From: Stenotrophobium sp040387055
GTDB lineage: Bacteria; Pseudomonadota; Gammaproteobacteria; Nevskiales; Nevskiaceae
Assembly (NCBI GenBank): GCA_040387055.1
Contig: JAZKEM010000044.1
Location: forward strand, 1 to 8,307
Length of the DNA stretch: 8,307 nt
Direction of reading: 5' to 3'
Shown: positions 1-5,738 of the stretch, one piece after another
Numbering within the stretch: position 1 is the stretch's first letter
How the letters are laid out: each line of letters starts with the position of its first letter
Made by a program: the position numbers and the translations under genes
Notes under the pieces: model-generated
What the model was told of the DNA's origin: nothing
Databases searched by the model: none
The model's input: only the letters and a program-made list of their open reading frames with translations

Positions 1-33
1 GTTGTCGAAAGGATTTCCGGCTCGGTGATCAAT

Positions 34-291
34 TTAGGCTGCGGGTGCGTTGAGTAGATTGTGCAGCGTCTCAACAACATCGTTCACGGTACGTACTTGC
101 TTGAATTCTTCGGCTTGGATTTTCTTGCCGGTGATTTCTTTGAGTTTGATGACCAAGTCCACGGCATCAATGCTATCGATATCCAGCTCGGTGTAGAGAT
201 TGGCCTGCAATGAAATTTTGGTCGGTTCGATCTCAAAAAGCTCGACCAACACCTCGCGCAGTTTTTCGTAAATTTCTTGCTTGTTCTGCAT
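34..291 (-). CDS. Acyl carrier protein 1 (aryl polyene/xanthomonadin type)
   Basis: This is a small acidic acyl carrier protein of 85 aa, the usual size of a discrete type II carrier. The motif DIDSIDAVDL places the phosphopantetheine-accepting serine at residue 40, followed by the expected helix II pattern (DAVDLVIKLKE). It would carry the aryl starter or the growing polyene as a thioester in the cytoplasm. It is the third gene of the leftward operon, 42 nt downstream of the PlsC-like acyltransferase, and has a GGTGG-rich stretch just before its ATG. In Xanthomonas pigment loci an acyl carrier protein (XanC) also travels with XanB2 and an acyltransferase, which fits this order. It differs clearly from the second carrier at 2377-2658, so the two probably have different partners. 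Carrier identity is nearly certain; its exact step is inference. Confidence 0.93.
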   Translation of the reverse strand: MQNKQEIYEKLREVLVELFEIEPTKISLQANLYTELDIDSIDAVDLVIKLKEITGKKIQAEEFKQVRTVNDVVETLHNLLNAPAA

Positions 292-333
292 AACCCACCA
301 CCGCTCCCAAAACCTATTTCTTTTATAAGCAGA

Positions 334-1161
334 TTATACGGGCACGGGGACAGTGCCGCCGATACGCGCACAAACCTCAGCGGTCTGTATCGCCGCGCTT
401 TTTGTGAAGTAGTCCTCAAGATATTCGGTGATGTGCCGGGCCGCAGCGGCGCGGCTCACGCCCTCTTCCAGAAAACGGGACAACGCCACCGGCTCAGCAG
501 CAGTGATCGTGACGTGAAACGGTCTGGACGGCACCTGATACCAAGCTTCGTTTTTAGTCAGGGTTGTCGGCACCACGGTGATCGTCACCGGCAGAATCTC
601 AACATTTGCAGCCAGCGCAATTTGCGCCGCACCGCGCTTCATATGAATAGGCTCCCCAGGCTTACTCCGCGTGCCTTCTGGAAACATGAGGAGCGAATTT
701 CCCTCACGTAGCGTGCGCGAGCAGTCTTCGATCAAGCGCTCGGGATCGCCATTGGGGATATAGCCCGCCCATGAAGCCGGGCCACGCATAAATGGATTGC
801 GCAAAATTGCGGGTTTCACGATGCAATCAATCATCGGCACGAACGAGATCATGAAAACCACGTCCAGCAGGCTCGGGTGATTGGCAACAATCAGCCGTCC
901 TGGTTGGGCAAGCCGATCAACTCCGCGCACTTCCCAAGTCAAAATGCCTAGGGTTTTCATAAACCAGATGAAGAAGCGCCAGCTGTAATGCACCACACGT
1001 TGCGAAGCGCGTTTGGTCGCAGTGGCGTCAGCGGTTAATAGACGTACGAGTGGAAGCACCGTTAATGACATCAACACGCCGCCGATACCAAAAATGGCAA
1101 AGCTCAAGCCGGTAGCGAATACACGCCAGACATAACCCACTAGCTGGCTCAGCTTGGTCAC
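334..1161 (-). CDS. PlsC-type membrane acyltransferase
   Basis: This is a lysophospholipid/1-acylglycerol-3-phosphate-type acyltransferase of 275 aa. Visible landmarks are an N-terminal hydrophobic segment (about residues 14-42), the catalytic block NHPSLLD (H95, D100, an HX4D motif), the acceptor-binding block FPEGTRS (160-166), and a later RGAAQIALAANVEILPV-like block (about 176-192). The start chosen is a GTG at 1159-1161, whose GTGA overlaps the chorismatase stop, the coupling signature seen elsewhere in this locus. The reading frame is open 60 codons further upstream, but that part lies inside the chorismatase gene and looks like a shadow. In aryl polyene and xanthomonadin clusters such enzymes are thought to transfer the acyl or polyene chain to a lipid head group at the inner membrane. 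The substrate is not readable from the sequence. It is unrelated in motif to the second acyltransferase at 4836-5738. Confidence 0.9.
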   Translation of the reverse strand: MTKLSQLVGYVWRVFATGLSFAIFGIGGVLMSLTVLPLVRLLTADATATKRASQRVVHYSWRFFIWFMKTLGILTWEVRGVDRLAQPGRLIVANHPSLLDVVFMISFVPMIDCIVKPAILRNPFMRGPASWAGYIPNGDPERLIEDCSRTLREGNSLLMFPEGTRSKPGEPIHMKRGAAQIALAANVEILPVTITVVPTTLTKNEAWYQVPSRPFHVTITAAEPVALSRFLEEGVSRAAAARHITEYLEDYFTKSAAIQTAEVCARIGGTVPVPV

Positions 1162-2171
1162 TCGCGTGTCTCGGGCATGGCATAAATGCCTTCGACTTCT
1201 AGCAACAGATCGCGGCGGCAGATATCGCCTTCCATACACAGGATTGGTGTAGCCGCACCGAATAGCTGCGGAATCTGGCTGCGAAGCGCTGGCAAATAGC
1301 GACGGTCGCGCAGATAGAGCTTGAGCCCTAACGGCTTGCACTCGCTGACATCTTGCCCTGCGTAGTGATGGTCGAGCGCGTTCTGCACCAAGGCGCGGAT
1401 ATTGTTGGCAACTTCATTAAGCTGCATCTCAGGGTCATCAAGATGCTGGCTGGCATGACCAACAATGCTAGCCGTACCCGACACATATAAATGAGCGCCC
1501 TCCGCCCAGCGCCGCAAAGTCGCGCGCGAAAAGCTCGGGCTGCGCGGGCCATATTCACGCGGATAACTGAACGCGCTGACTTGGCGCGGATTCTCCACTT
1601 GGATGCCCGGCGATTTGCCCGCAATGAAATAAATATTGAGTCCACTGCCGTGCGTTCCGATCGCGGTTGCTGCTGGCAGGTTCAGCTCAAATCCCGGCTT
1701 GAGCGAAAGCGCGCGATGACGACCCAGACTGAACTGGCGATAACGCTCGGCATCGCCTTCGCCCTGCGTAATGTCAGCCATGTAAATCCACACGCGCTGC
1801 CAACAGGGATAGCCCAGCTTTTGCATCAACCGATCCAAGCGCACATAGGTACGGAAGGAGGCGTTGTCGATATGCAGCAGATCCGATTCTTCGAGACGGA
1901 TACTGCCAAACAGCACCTCGCCGTTGGTGGCGTAGTTGATGTTGTCGTCGATGCCATGCTGCACCGGTGTCTCGCTGCGCCAGATTTGCGCCTGTGGCAC
2001 GGCGTCGAGTTGTTCGAGCTCAATAGTAATGCTGCGCGGATCATCTACGCGCGGCAGGTTTCGTCCAAAACGCACGCAAGCAAGCGTGTACTCATCAATG
2101 CTGGCGATCGCCTCATCGACATAGCTCACCTTGTAGGGCCGCGTGCTGGAATGCGGGCGCAAGGCCGTCAT
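1158..2171 (-). CDS. xanB2: Chorismatase / 3-hydroxybenzoate synthase (XanB2, FkbO/Hyg5 family)
   Basis: This is a protein of 337 aa that resembles chorismatases, the family of FkbO, Hyg5 and XanB2 with an RidA-like fold, which release pyruvate from chorismate. Signature stretches (numbered from the upstream GTG, giving 340 aa) are GTHGSGLNIYF (175-185), YPREYGPRSPSFSRA (206-220), SGTASIVGH (234-242) and CRRDLLLEVEG (321-331). E328 fits the conserved catalytic glutamate. C321, seven residues earlier, fits the cysteine of Hyg5-type enzymes that form 3-hydroxybenzoate; this comparison is from memory of the family. XanB2 supplies 3- and 4-hydroxybenzoate for xanthomonadin and ubiquinone, so here it probably makes the aryl head of the pigment. 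The ATG at 2169-2171 is preferred because GGTGG lies five bases upstream. A GTG three codons earlier (2178-2180) is the alternative. It is the first gene of the leftward operon and is read divergently from carrier protein 2. Confidence 0.9.
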   Translation of the reverse strand: MTALRPHSSTRPYKVSYVDEAIASIDEYTLACVRFGRNLPRVDDPRSITIELEQLDAVPQAQIWRSETPVQHGIDDNINYATNGEVLFGSIRLEESDLLHIDNASFRTYVRLDRLMQKLGYPCWQRVWIYMADITQGEGDAERYRQFSLGRHRALSLKPGFELNLPAATAIGTHGSGLNIYFIAGKSPGIQVENPRQVSAFSYPREYGPRSPSFSRATLRRWAEGAHLYVSGTASIVGHASQHLDDPEMQLNEVANNIRALVQNALDHHYAGQDVSECKPLGLKLYLRDRRYLPALRSQIPQLFGAATPILCMEGDICRRDLLLEVEGIYAMPETRE

Positions 2172-2260
2172 ACACGCCACCCACGCATGAAATGTTCTCT
2201 ACACCCAATGTTTTCAATGCTGCACATTAAAATTGATCGTTATATATTTAATAACAACCT

Positions 2261-2275
2261 GCGATTTCTAATCGC
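2261..2275. repeat. Short inverted repeat GCGAT-N5-ATCGC
   Basis: This is a perfect 5-bp inverted repeat with a 5-nt spacer (TTCTA), just right of the AT-rich core. It is flanked by a second complementary pair, CAACC at 2255-2259 and GGTTG at 2285-2289, which could extend it as an imperfect structure with an internal bulge. It could be an operator half-site pair; chance is also possible at this size. Confidence 0.35.
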
Positions 2276-2306
2276 GTTACAGCCGGTTGCCCTTTCGTGC
2301 GAGAAT

Positions 2307-2353
2307 TTAGACCAAATAGCGTCTAGCGTATACCGCTTCCATAAGCGGTCTAA
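2307..2353. repeat. Wide inverted repeat TTAGACC ... GGTCTAA
   Basis: Perfect 7-bp complementary arms lie at 2307-2313 and 2347-2353, separated by 33 nt. A further GTCTA copy at 2321-2325 can also pair with the left arm. The right arm shares GGT (2347-2349) with the inner hairpin at 2332-2349, so the two structures cannot form together as full stems. Within the spacer, TAGCG is directly repeated at 2317-2321 and 2324-2328 (7-nt period). This may be a regulator-binding region or competing leader structures for the rightward operon. Confidence 0.4.
2332..2349 (+). promoter_or_regulatory. Hairpin upstream of the rightward operon
   Basis: This is a perfect 7-bp stem, ACCGCTT (2332-2338) and AAGCGGT (2343-2349), with a CCAT tetraloop. 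It lies 17 nt upstream of the ribosome binding site of acyl carrier protein 2. No U-run follows it, so it does not look like an intrinsic terminator. It may be a 5'-leader hairpin that protects the mRNA, or a palindromic operator. Confidence 0.45.
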
Positions 2354-2366
2354 TTACAAAATTTCC

Positions 2367-2371
2367 GGGAG
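2367..2371 (+). promoter_or_regulatory. Ribosome binding site of acyl carrier protein 2
   Basis: GGGAG ends five bases before the ATG at 2377. It is the clearest Shine-Dalgarno sequence in the window and fixes the first start of the rightward operon. Most downstream genes lack such a site and rely on overlapping stops and starts. Confidence 0.75.
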
Positions 2372-2376
2372 CGTTT

Positions 2377-2658
2377 ATGTCGGCACAGTCAGCAGAAGAA
2401 CTGGCTTTGGCACAGCTGTTGGTGCAATCACTGAATCTTGATGGCATTGAACCGGGCGACATCGCACCGGACGCTGCTTTATTTGGCCAAAATCCCGGCA
2501 GTCTCGGGCTGGACTCCATCGACGCACTCGAAATTGCGCTAGCGATCAGTCAGAAATACGGCGTCGAACTGAAGTCCGACGACGAAGCCACCAAAAAATC
2601 CTTCGCCTCCCTGCGCGCACTCAGCGCTTTTGTGCAGCTGAAGCGCGTCGGCCAATAA
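2377..2658 (+). CDS. Acyl carrier protein 2 (aryl polyene type)
   Basis: This is a discrete acyl carrier protein of 93 aa. The motif GLDSIDALEIALAI places the phosphopantetheine serine at residue 47. The loop before it (ALFGQNPGSLGLDS) has the FG...GSLGLDS form common in aryl polyene and dialkylresorcinol carriers rather than fatty-acid AcpP. It heads the rightward operon and has a good ribosome binding site. It would carry the aryl starter or elongating polyene thioester for the ketosynthase, dehydratases and ligase encoded downstream. Aryl polyene clusters typically encode two carrier proteins (ApeE and ApeF), and this window has exactly two, one per strand. Which carrier takes the starter cannot be told from the sequence. 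Confidence 0.94.
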   Translation: MSAQSAEELALAQLLVQSLNLDGIEPGDIAPDAALFGQNPGSLGLDSIDALEIALAISQKYGVELKSDDEATKKSFASLRALSAFVQLKRVGQ

Positions 2659-2668
2659 GAATGTCTTA

Positions 2669-3265
2669 ATGCCAGTCCTCGTTCTGGCTTATCCGGTACT
2701 CGTGCATCTGGCGATCATGCTGCATCGCATTGAGTTGCAGTGGCTGGCGCTGTGCTGTTTGGTCGCGATTCCGCTTTACGCGGGCCTGCGCGCCTTGCGC
2801 CCCCAAAGCTGGTTGCTATTGATGGTTGCGATGGTCCTACTTTGGGGCCTGACGCATATCGGAGGGAGTCGTTACATTTTGATGCTCCCACCCGTGCTGC
2901 TGCCCGCGCTCGGCGCATGGTTCTTCGGCCGCACCTTGCTGGCCGGGCAATCTCCTCTGATTACACGCATGGCGCTAGTCGAACGCGGCGGCGTGTTACC
3001 GCAAGAGCTCTACAGCTACACCCGCAACATCACTTGGCTTTGGACCTTGCTGCTCGCAGGCATGTCGCTACTCAATGGCGCGCTGGCAATCTGGGCCACG
3101 CCCGAGCTGTGGTCTTGGTGCACTAATTTTCTGAATTACGTGATTATGGTGCCGGTGTTTGCGCTGGAGTATCTGTATCGACGCCTGCGTTACCGGCATT
3201 TGCCGCATCCGGGCGTGATCGGCTTCATCCGCAATATCGCCACCACCAATTACCGCAGCCTCTGA
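2669..3265 (+). CDS. Polytopic inner-membrane protein of aryl polyene clusters (COG4648-like)
   Basis: This is a 198-aa, strongly hydrophobic protein with about five or six membrane segments (roughly residues 3-18, 24-41, 48-64, 69-87, 122-142 and 152-170). It has a basic C-terminal tail (RRLRYRHLPHPG, then HRIELQ-like polar turns near the N-terminus). Proteins of this size and character between the carrier protein and the ligase are standard in aryl polyene loci, where a COG4648 membrane protein of unknown role occurs. The segment VFALEYLYRRLRYRHLPHPG looks like the conserved part of that family. It has no catalytic motif that I can see. It may anchor the cytoplasmic synthase at the membrane or help move the product; this is inference. 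The ligase gene starts 1 nt after its stop. Its own ribosome binding site is weak. Confidence 0.8.
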   Translation: MPVLVLAYPVLVHLAIMLHRIELQWLALCCLVAIPLYAGLRALRPQSWLLLMVAMVLLWGLTHIGGSRYILMLPPVLLPALGAWFFGRTLLAGQSPLITRMALVERGGVLPQELYSYTRNITWLWTLLLAGMSLLNGALAIWATPELWSWCTNFLNYVIMVPVFALEYLYRRLRYRHLPHPGVIGFIRNIATTNYRSL

Positions 3266-3266
3266 T

Positions 3267-4541
3267 ATGGCCGCGCCCACACTTCCGCTGATCGCTGCCT
3301 ATCACCCCAGCGCCGTCTTGGCATGGCGCGATGACGGTCCGGTGACGCAAGGAACATTCGCTGCAGAAGCCTTGGCCTTGGCGCAACAACTTCCACAGGG
3401 TTCTTACGCGATCAATCTTTGCGAAGACCGCTACCGCTTCATGTTGGGGCTGGCTGCAGTCTGTCTGCGTCGACAAAGCAATTTGCTACCTGCGAGTAAC
3501 GCTCCTGCCGTCGTCGAAGCCCTGCTGCAGCGCTATCCAGAAAGCTATGTGTTGAACGACAACATGGCGGTCGCGAGTGCCGGGAAAATTCCAGCGCGCG
3601 CGCCACGCATCGCTGCCGATCATATCGCTGCGATCGCGTTTACCTCTGGCAGCACGGGCGAACCGCAAGCGCATGCTAAATCCTGGCGCGTGTTGATGCG
3701 CACCGCGCAGCTCGCACGCAAAGTTTTTTTGCCAGACATCGATGCCGTCAACGTTGTCGCTACAGTGCCGCCACAACATATGTACGGCCTCGAAACCAGC
3801 GTGTTGTTTGCACTAGCAGCGAATTGCGCGAGCCATCACGCTAAACCATTTTTTCCCGCCGATATTCGCGATGCTCTTGCCGCAGTGCCTGCACCAAGAC
3901 TACTGATCAGCACACCGATCCATCTGCGCGCCTTGATGGCGTCTGGCATCACCTTGCCACCCGTGCAGCTGATCATCTCTGCGACTGCGCCACTCACTGC
4001 CGAACTCGCGGCGCAGATTGAACAGACCCTTGGTGCGCCTGTTCATGAAATCTACGGTTGCACTGAAGCCGGCAGCATGGCCTCACGGCGCAGTTGTGAA
4101 ACCGATCAGTGGCAGCTACATCCACGGATGCGTATCTCCTTACAACAAGACAAGGTATCAATCAGCGGCGCACATCTGAGCGAAGAAGTGGCCATCACCG
4201 ATGATGTGGAAATTTCCTCAGCGCGTCGTTTCCGTTTGATCGGACGCAATGCCGACATGCTCAAGGTTGCGGGCAAGCGTGCCTCGCTCAGCGATCTCAC
4301 TCAGAAATTGTTAGCAGTGCCGGGCGTTGAAGATGGCATTCTGTTTCTACCGGATGGTGCAGTACGTCCCGCCGCATTAGTGGTTGCGCCTTCGTTAATC
4401 GAAAGCGAAATCCTTCAGGCGCTCGCACCTCAAGTCGATGCCGTATTTCTACCGCGTCCGCTACGCAAAGTCGCGCAACTACCACGCAATGAACTGGGCA
4501 AATTGCCGTACGCACGATTGATGGAACTGTTGGCCTCATGA
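3267..4541 (+). CDS. apeH: AMP-dependent acyl/aryl ligase (ApeH-like adenylate-forming enzyme)
   Basis: This is an adenylate-forming (ANL superfamily) enzyme of 424 aa. The phosphate-binding loop is TSGSTGEPQAHAK (126-138). The A5-type motif YGCTEAGS is at 263-270, a GRNADMLKVAGKR hinge/A8-type motif at 326-338, and a C-terminal NELGK at 408-412 whose K412 fits the catalytic lysine. The classical A7 'TGD' is replaced by ITDDVEI, as in compact family members. It is somewhat shorter than typical CoA ligases. In aryl polyene systems this protein activates the hydroxybenzoate or related aryl acid with ATP and loads it on the acyl carrier protein, so it would use the chorismatase product made by the opposite operon. 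It follows the membrane protein by 1 nt and its stop overlaps the next start (ATGA). Ligase chemistry is certain; the substrate is inferred. Confidence 0.9.
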   Translation: MAAPTLPLIAAYHPSAVLAWRDDGPVTQGTFAAEALALAQQLPQGSYAINLCEDRYRFMLGLAAVCLRRQSNLLPASNAPAVVEALLQRYPESYVLNDNMAVASAGKIPARAPRIAADHIAAIAFTSGSTGEPQAHAKSWRVLMRTAQLARKVFLPDIDAVNVVATVPPQHMYGLETSVLFALAANCASHHAKPFFPADIRDALAAVPAPRLLISTPIHLRALMASGITLPPVQLIISATAPLTAELAAQIEQTLGAPVHEIYGCTEAGSMASRRSCETDQWQLHPRMRISLQQDKVSISGAHLSEEVAITDDVEISSARRFRLIGRNADMLKVAGKRASLSDLTQKLLAVPGVEDGILFLPDGAVRPAALVVAPSLIESEILQALAPQVDAVFLPRPLRKVAQLPRNELGKLPYARLMELLAS

Positions 4542-4843
4542 ACGAATACCGCAGCAGCGCCAGTATTGCGGCAGATCATCCCTGTCTTGTCGGACATTTC
4601 CCGGGCAATCCGATTGTTCCTGGTGTGCTGCTGTTGGAGTTGGTCGCAAACGCAGTACGTGAATGGCAGGGCGCGCAAGCCTGGATTCGAAAATTCAACC
4701 ATGTGAAATTTGTCGGCTTGCTGCGTCCTGACGAGCACGTCGAAATATTGCTGTCTGGCGATAGCACCCAAATCAAATTCCGTTGCAGCTGCGGCGATCG
4801 CTTACTGAGCCAAGGCACGTTTGAATGGGCCAGTCATGGCTAA
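4538..4843 (+). CDS. apeI: FabZ-like 3-hydroxyacyl-ACP dehydratase (ApeI-like)
   Basis: This is a short hot-dog-fold protein of 101 aa, below the roughly 140-150 aa of FabZ. It keeps the active-site core HFPGNPIVPGVLLLE (20-34): H20 and E34 match the catalytic His and acidic residue of FabZ/FabA enzymes. After the core there is a typical hot-dog strand segment (FNHVKFVGLLRPDEHVEI, 54-71). It would remove water from 3-hydroxyacyl carrier-bound intermediates to give trans double bonds of the polyene. Its ATG overlaps the ligase stop by four bases. A second dehydratase of a different subgroup ends the operon. In studied aryl polyene systems two hot-dog proteins (ApeI and ApeP) both take part, so the pair here fits. 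Confidence 0.9.
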   Translation: MNEYRSSASIAADHPCLVGHFPGNPIVPGVLLLELVANAVREWQGAQAWIRKFNHVKFVGLLRPDEHVEILLSGDSTQIKFRCSCGDRLLSQGTFEWASHG

Positions 4844-5738
4844 GAATTGGGATCAACAGCAAGAACGTAGCAATACCGTAATGCTGCGCTTGATCTTGTG
4901 GATTGCACGCAGGCTCGGCCGCCCCATTGCGCGACTCTTGTTGTTTCCCATCGTCGGCTATTTCCTGCTCACGGGTGGCAGCGCCAAAAAAGCATCGCGA
5001 GATTTTCTGCGTCGCGCTTTGAATCGCGAACCTCGCTGGCTCGACCACGCCAAGCATTTCCATACCTTCGCCAGCGTCATGCTGGATCGCATGCTGATTC
5101 TTTCTGGCAGCAAAATGAAACTGGATCTGCAGATGAACCAGCCTGCAGAAGTCGCTGCCGCAATGCGCTCGGGTCATGGCTGCTTACTGCTGCTGGCACA
5201 TATGGGCAGCTTTGAAGTGTTGCGCGCACGTGGCGCAAACGAAACGGATCTGCGTTTGCGCGTCTTGATGGATATGGCGTCGAATCGCATGTTCAGCACC
5301 TTGATTCAACAGCTCGATCCGGTCTTTGCAAAAAGTGTGATCGACGCGTCTCAACGTGGCCCAACTTTAGCCTTGGCACTGAAAGAAGCGCTCGCTGAAG
5401 ACGCCGTCGTAGGCACTATGGCTGATCGTGTGCGTGACAATGAGCGTGCCGTCAGTATCGAATTTTTAGGTGGCACTGCGCAGCTGCCTGCAGGTCCATG
5501 GATTTTAGCGAGTGCCTTAAACGTTCCGGTGATTCTGGCTTTTAGTCTCTACCGCGGCGGCAACTGTTATGACGTGCAATTCGAACTCGTCTCAGAAAAA
5601 ATTAACTTGCCTCGTAGCAACCGTGAACAGGCGCTGCAAGATTACGCGCAACGCTATGCCGACCGTTTGGCACATTACGCAAAACAAGCTCCGTACAATT
5701 GGTTCAACTTTTACGATTACTGGACTAAGACTCCTTGA
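4836..5738 (+). CDS. LpxL/HtrB-like lysophospholipid acyltransferase
   Basis: This is a 300-aa acyltransferase of the lipid A biosynthesis LpxL/HtrB type (COG4261-like). H122 and E127 in AHMGSFE form the HX4E catalytic pair. MADRVRDNERAVSIEFLGG (195-213) matches the family's substrate-pocket region with its ADR core. The C-terminus ends in PYNWFNFYDYW (286-296), a family hallmark. There is an amphipathic/hydrophobic N-terminus (MLRLILWIARRLGRPIARL..., from residue 16). The ATG at 4836 is chosen because it begins with a typical MAKNWDQQQERS N-terminus. A TTG at 4821 would add five residues. The gene overlaps the dehydratase by 8 nt and the ketosynthase by 1 nt (TGATG). It probably acylates a glycolipid or transfers the aryl polyene chain at the inner membrane. 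In some aryl polyene clusters this domain is fused behind a glycosyltransferase, but here no such domain precedes it. Confidence 0.9.
   Translation: MAKNWDQQQERSNTVMLRLILWIARRLGRPIARLLLFPIVGYFLLTGGSAKKASRDFLRRALNREPRWLDHAKHFHTFASVMLDRMLILSGSKMKLDLQMNQPAEVAAAMRSGHGCLLLLAHMGSFEVLRARGANETDLRLRVLMDMASNRMFSTLIQQLDPVFAKSVIDASQRGPTLALALKEALAEDAVVGTMADRVRDNERAVSIEFLGGTAQLPAGPWILASALNVPVILAFSLYRGGNCYDVQFELVSEKINLPRSNREQALQDYAQRYADRLAHYAKQAPYNWFNFYDYWTKTP

Larger units (their letters stand above)
2172..2376. promoter_or_regulatory. Divergent intergenic control region
   Basis: This 205-bp non-coding stretch lies between the two divergent operons and must contain both promoters, or one promoter and leader for each. 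Its middle (about 2228-2254) is strikingly AT-rich compared with the surrounding GC-rich coding DNA, including a TTATATATTTAATAA run, and is the likely zone of promoter melting. I could not assign a convincing -35/-10 pair with 17-nt spacing on either strand, so no single promoter is called. The right half carries several inverted repeats (listed separately) that may be operators or leader hairpins. Confidence 0.6.

Noticed and set aside
1..33. Possible start of another leftward gene after carrier protein 1 (a TTG at 30-32 giving MITEPEILST)
   Set aside because: Only ten codons are visible, there is no ribosome binding site in front of the TTG, and no ATG lies in the segment; the true start may be beyond the edge.
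277..711. Plus-strand open frame opposite the PlsC-type acyltransferase
   Set aside because: It is antisense to a gene with clear catalytic motifs, and its translation has no domain-like pattern.
1162..1341. N-terminal extension of the PlsC-type acyltransferase by 60 codons
   Set aside because: The extension lies entirely within the chorismatase gene, is arginine-rich without family resemblance, and the GTGA overlap gives a better start.
2233..2261. TTGATC at 2233-2238 considered as a -35 box of the rightward promoter
   Set aside because: At 17-nt spacing the -10 position reads AACCTG, which is not promoter-like; no better pair was found by eye.
2332..2349. Hairpin considered as an intrinsic terminator
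   Set aside because: The stem is short and is followed by a mixed TCTAATTAC sequence, not a T-run; it also stands upstream of a gene start, not after an operon.
1491..2441. Long open frame on the plus strand opposite the chorismatase (316 codons)
   Set aside because: It lies antisense to a well-recognised gene and across the intergenic region into carrier protein 2, and has no recognisable motif.
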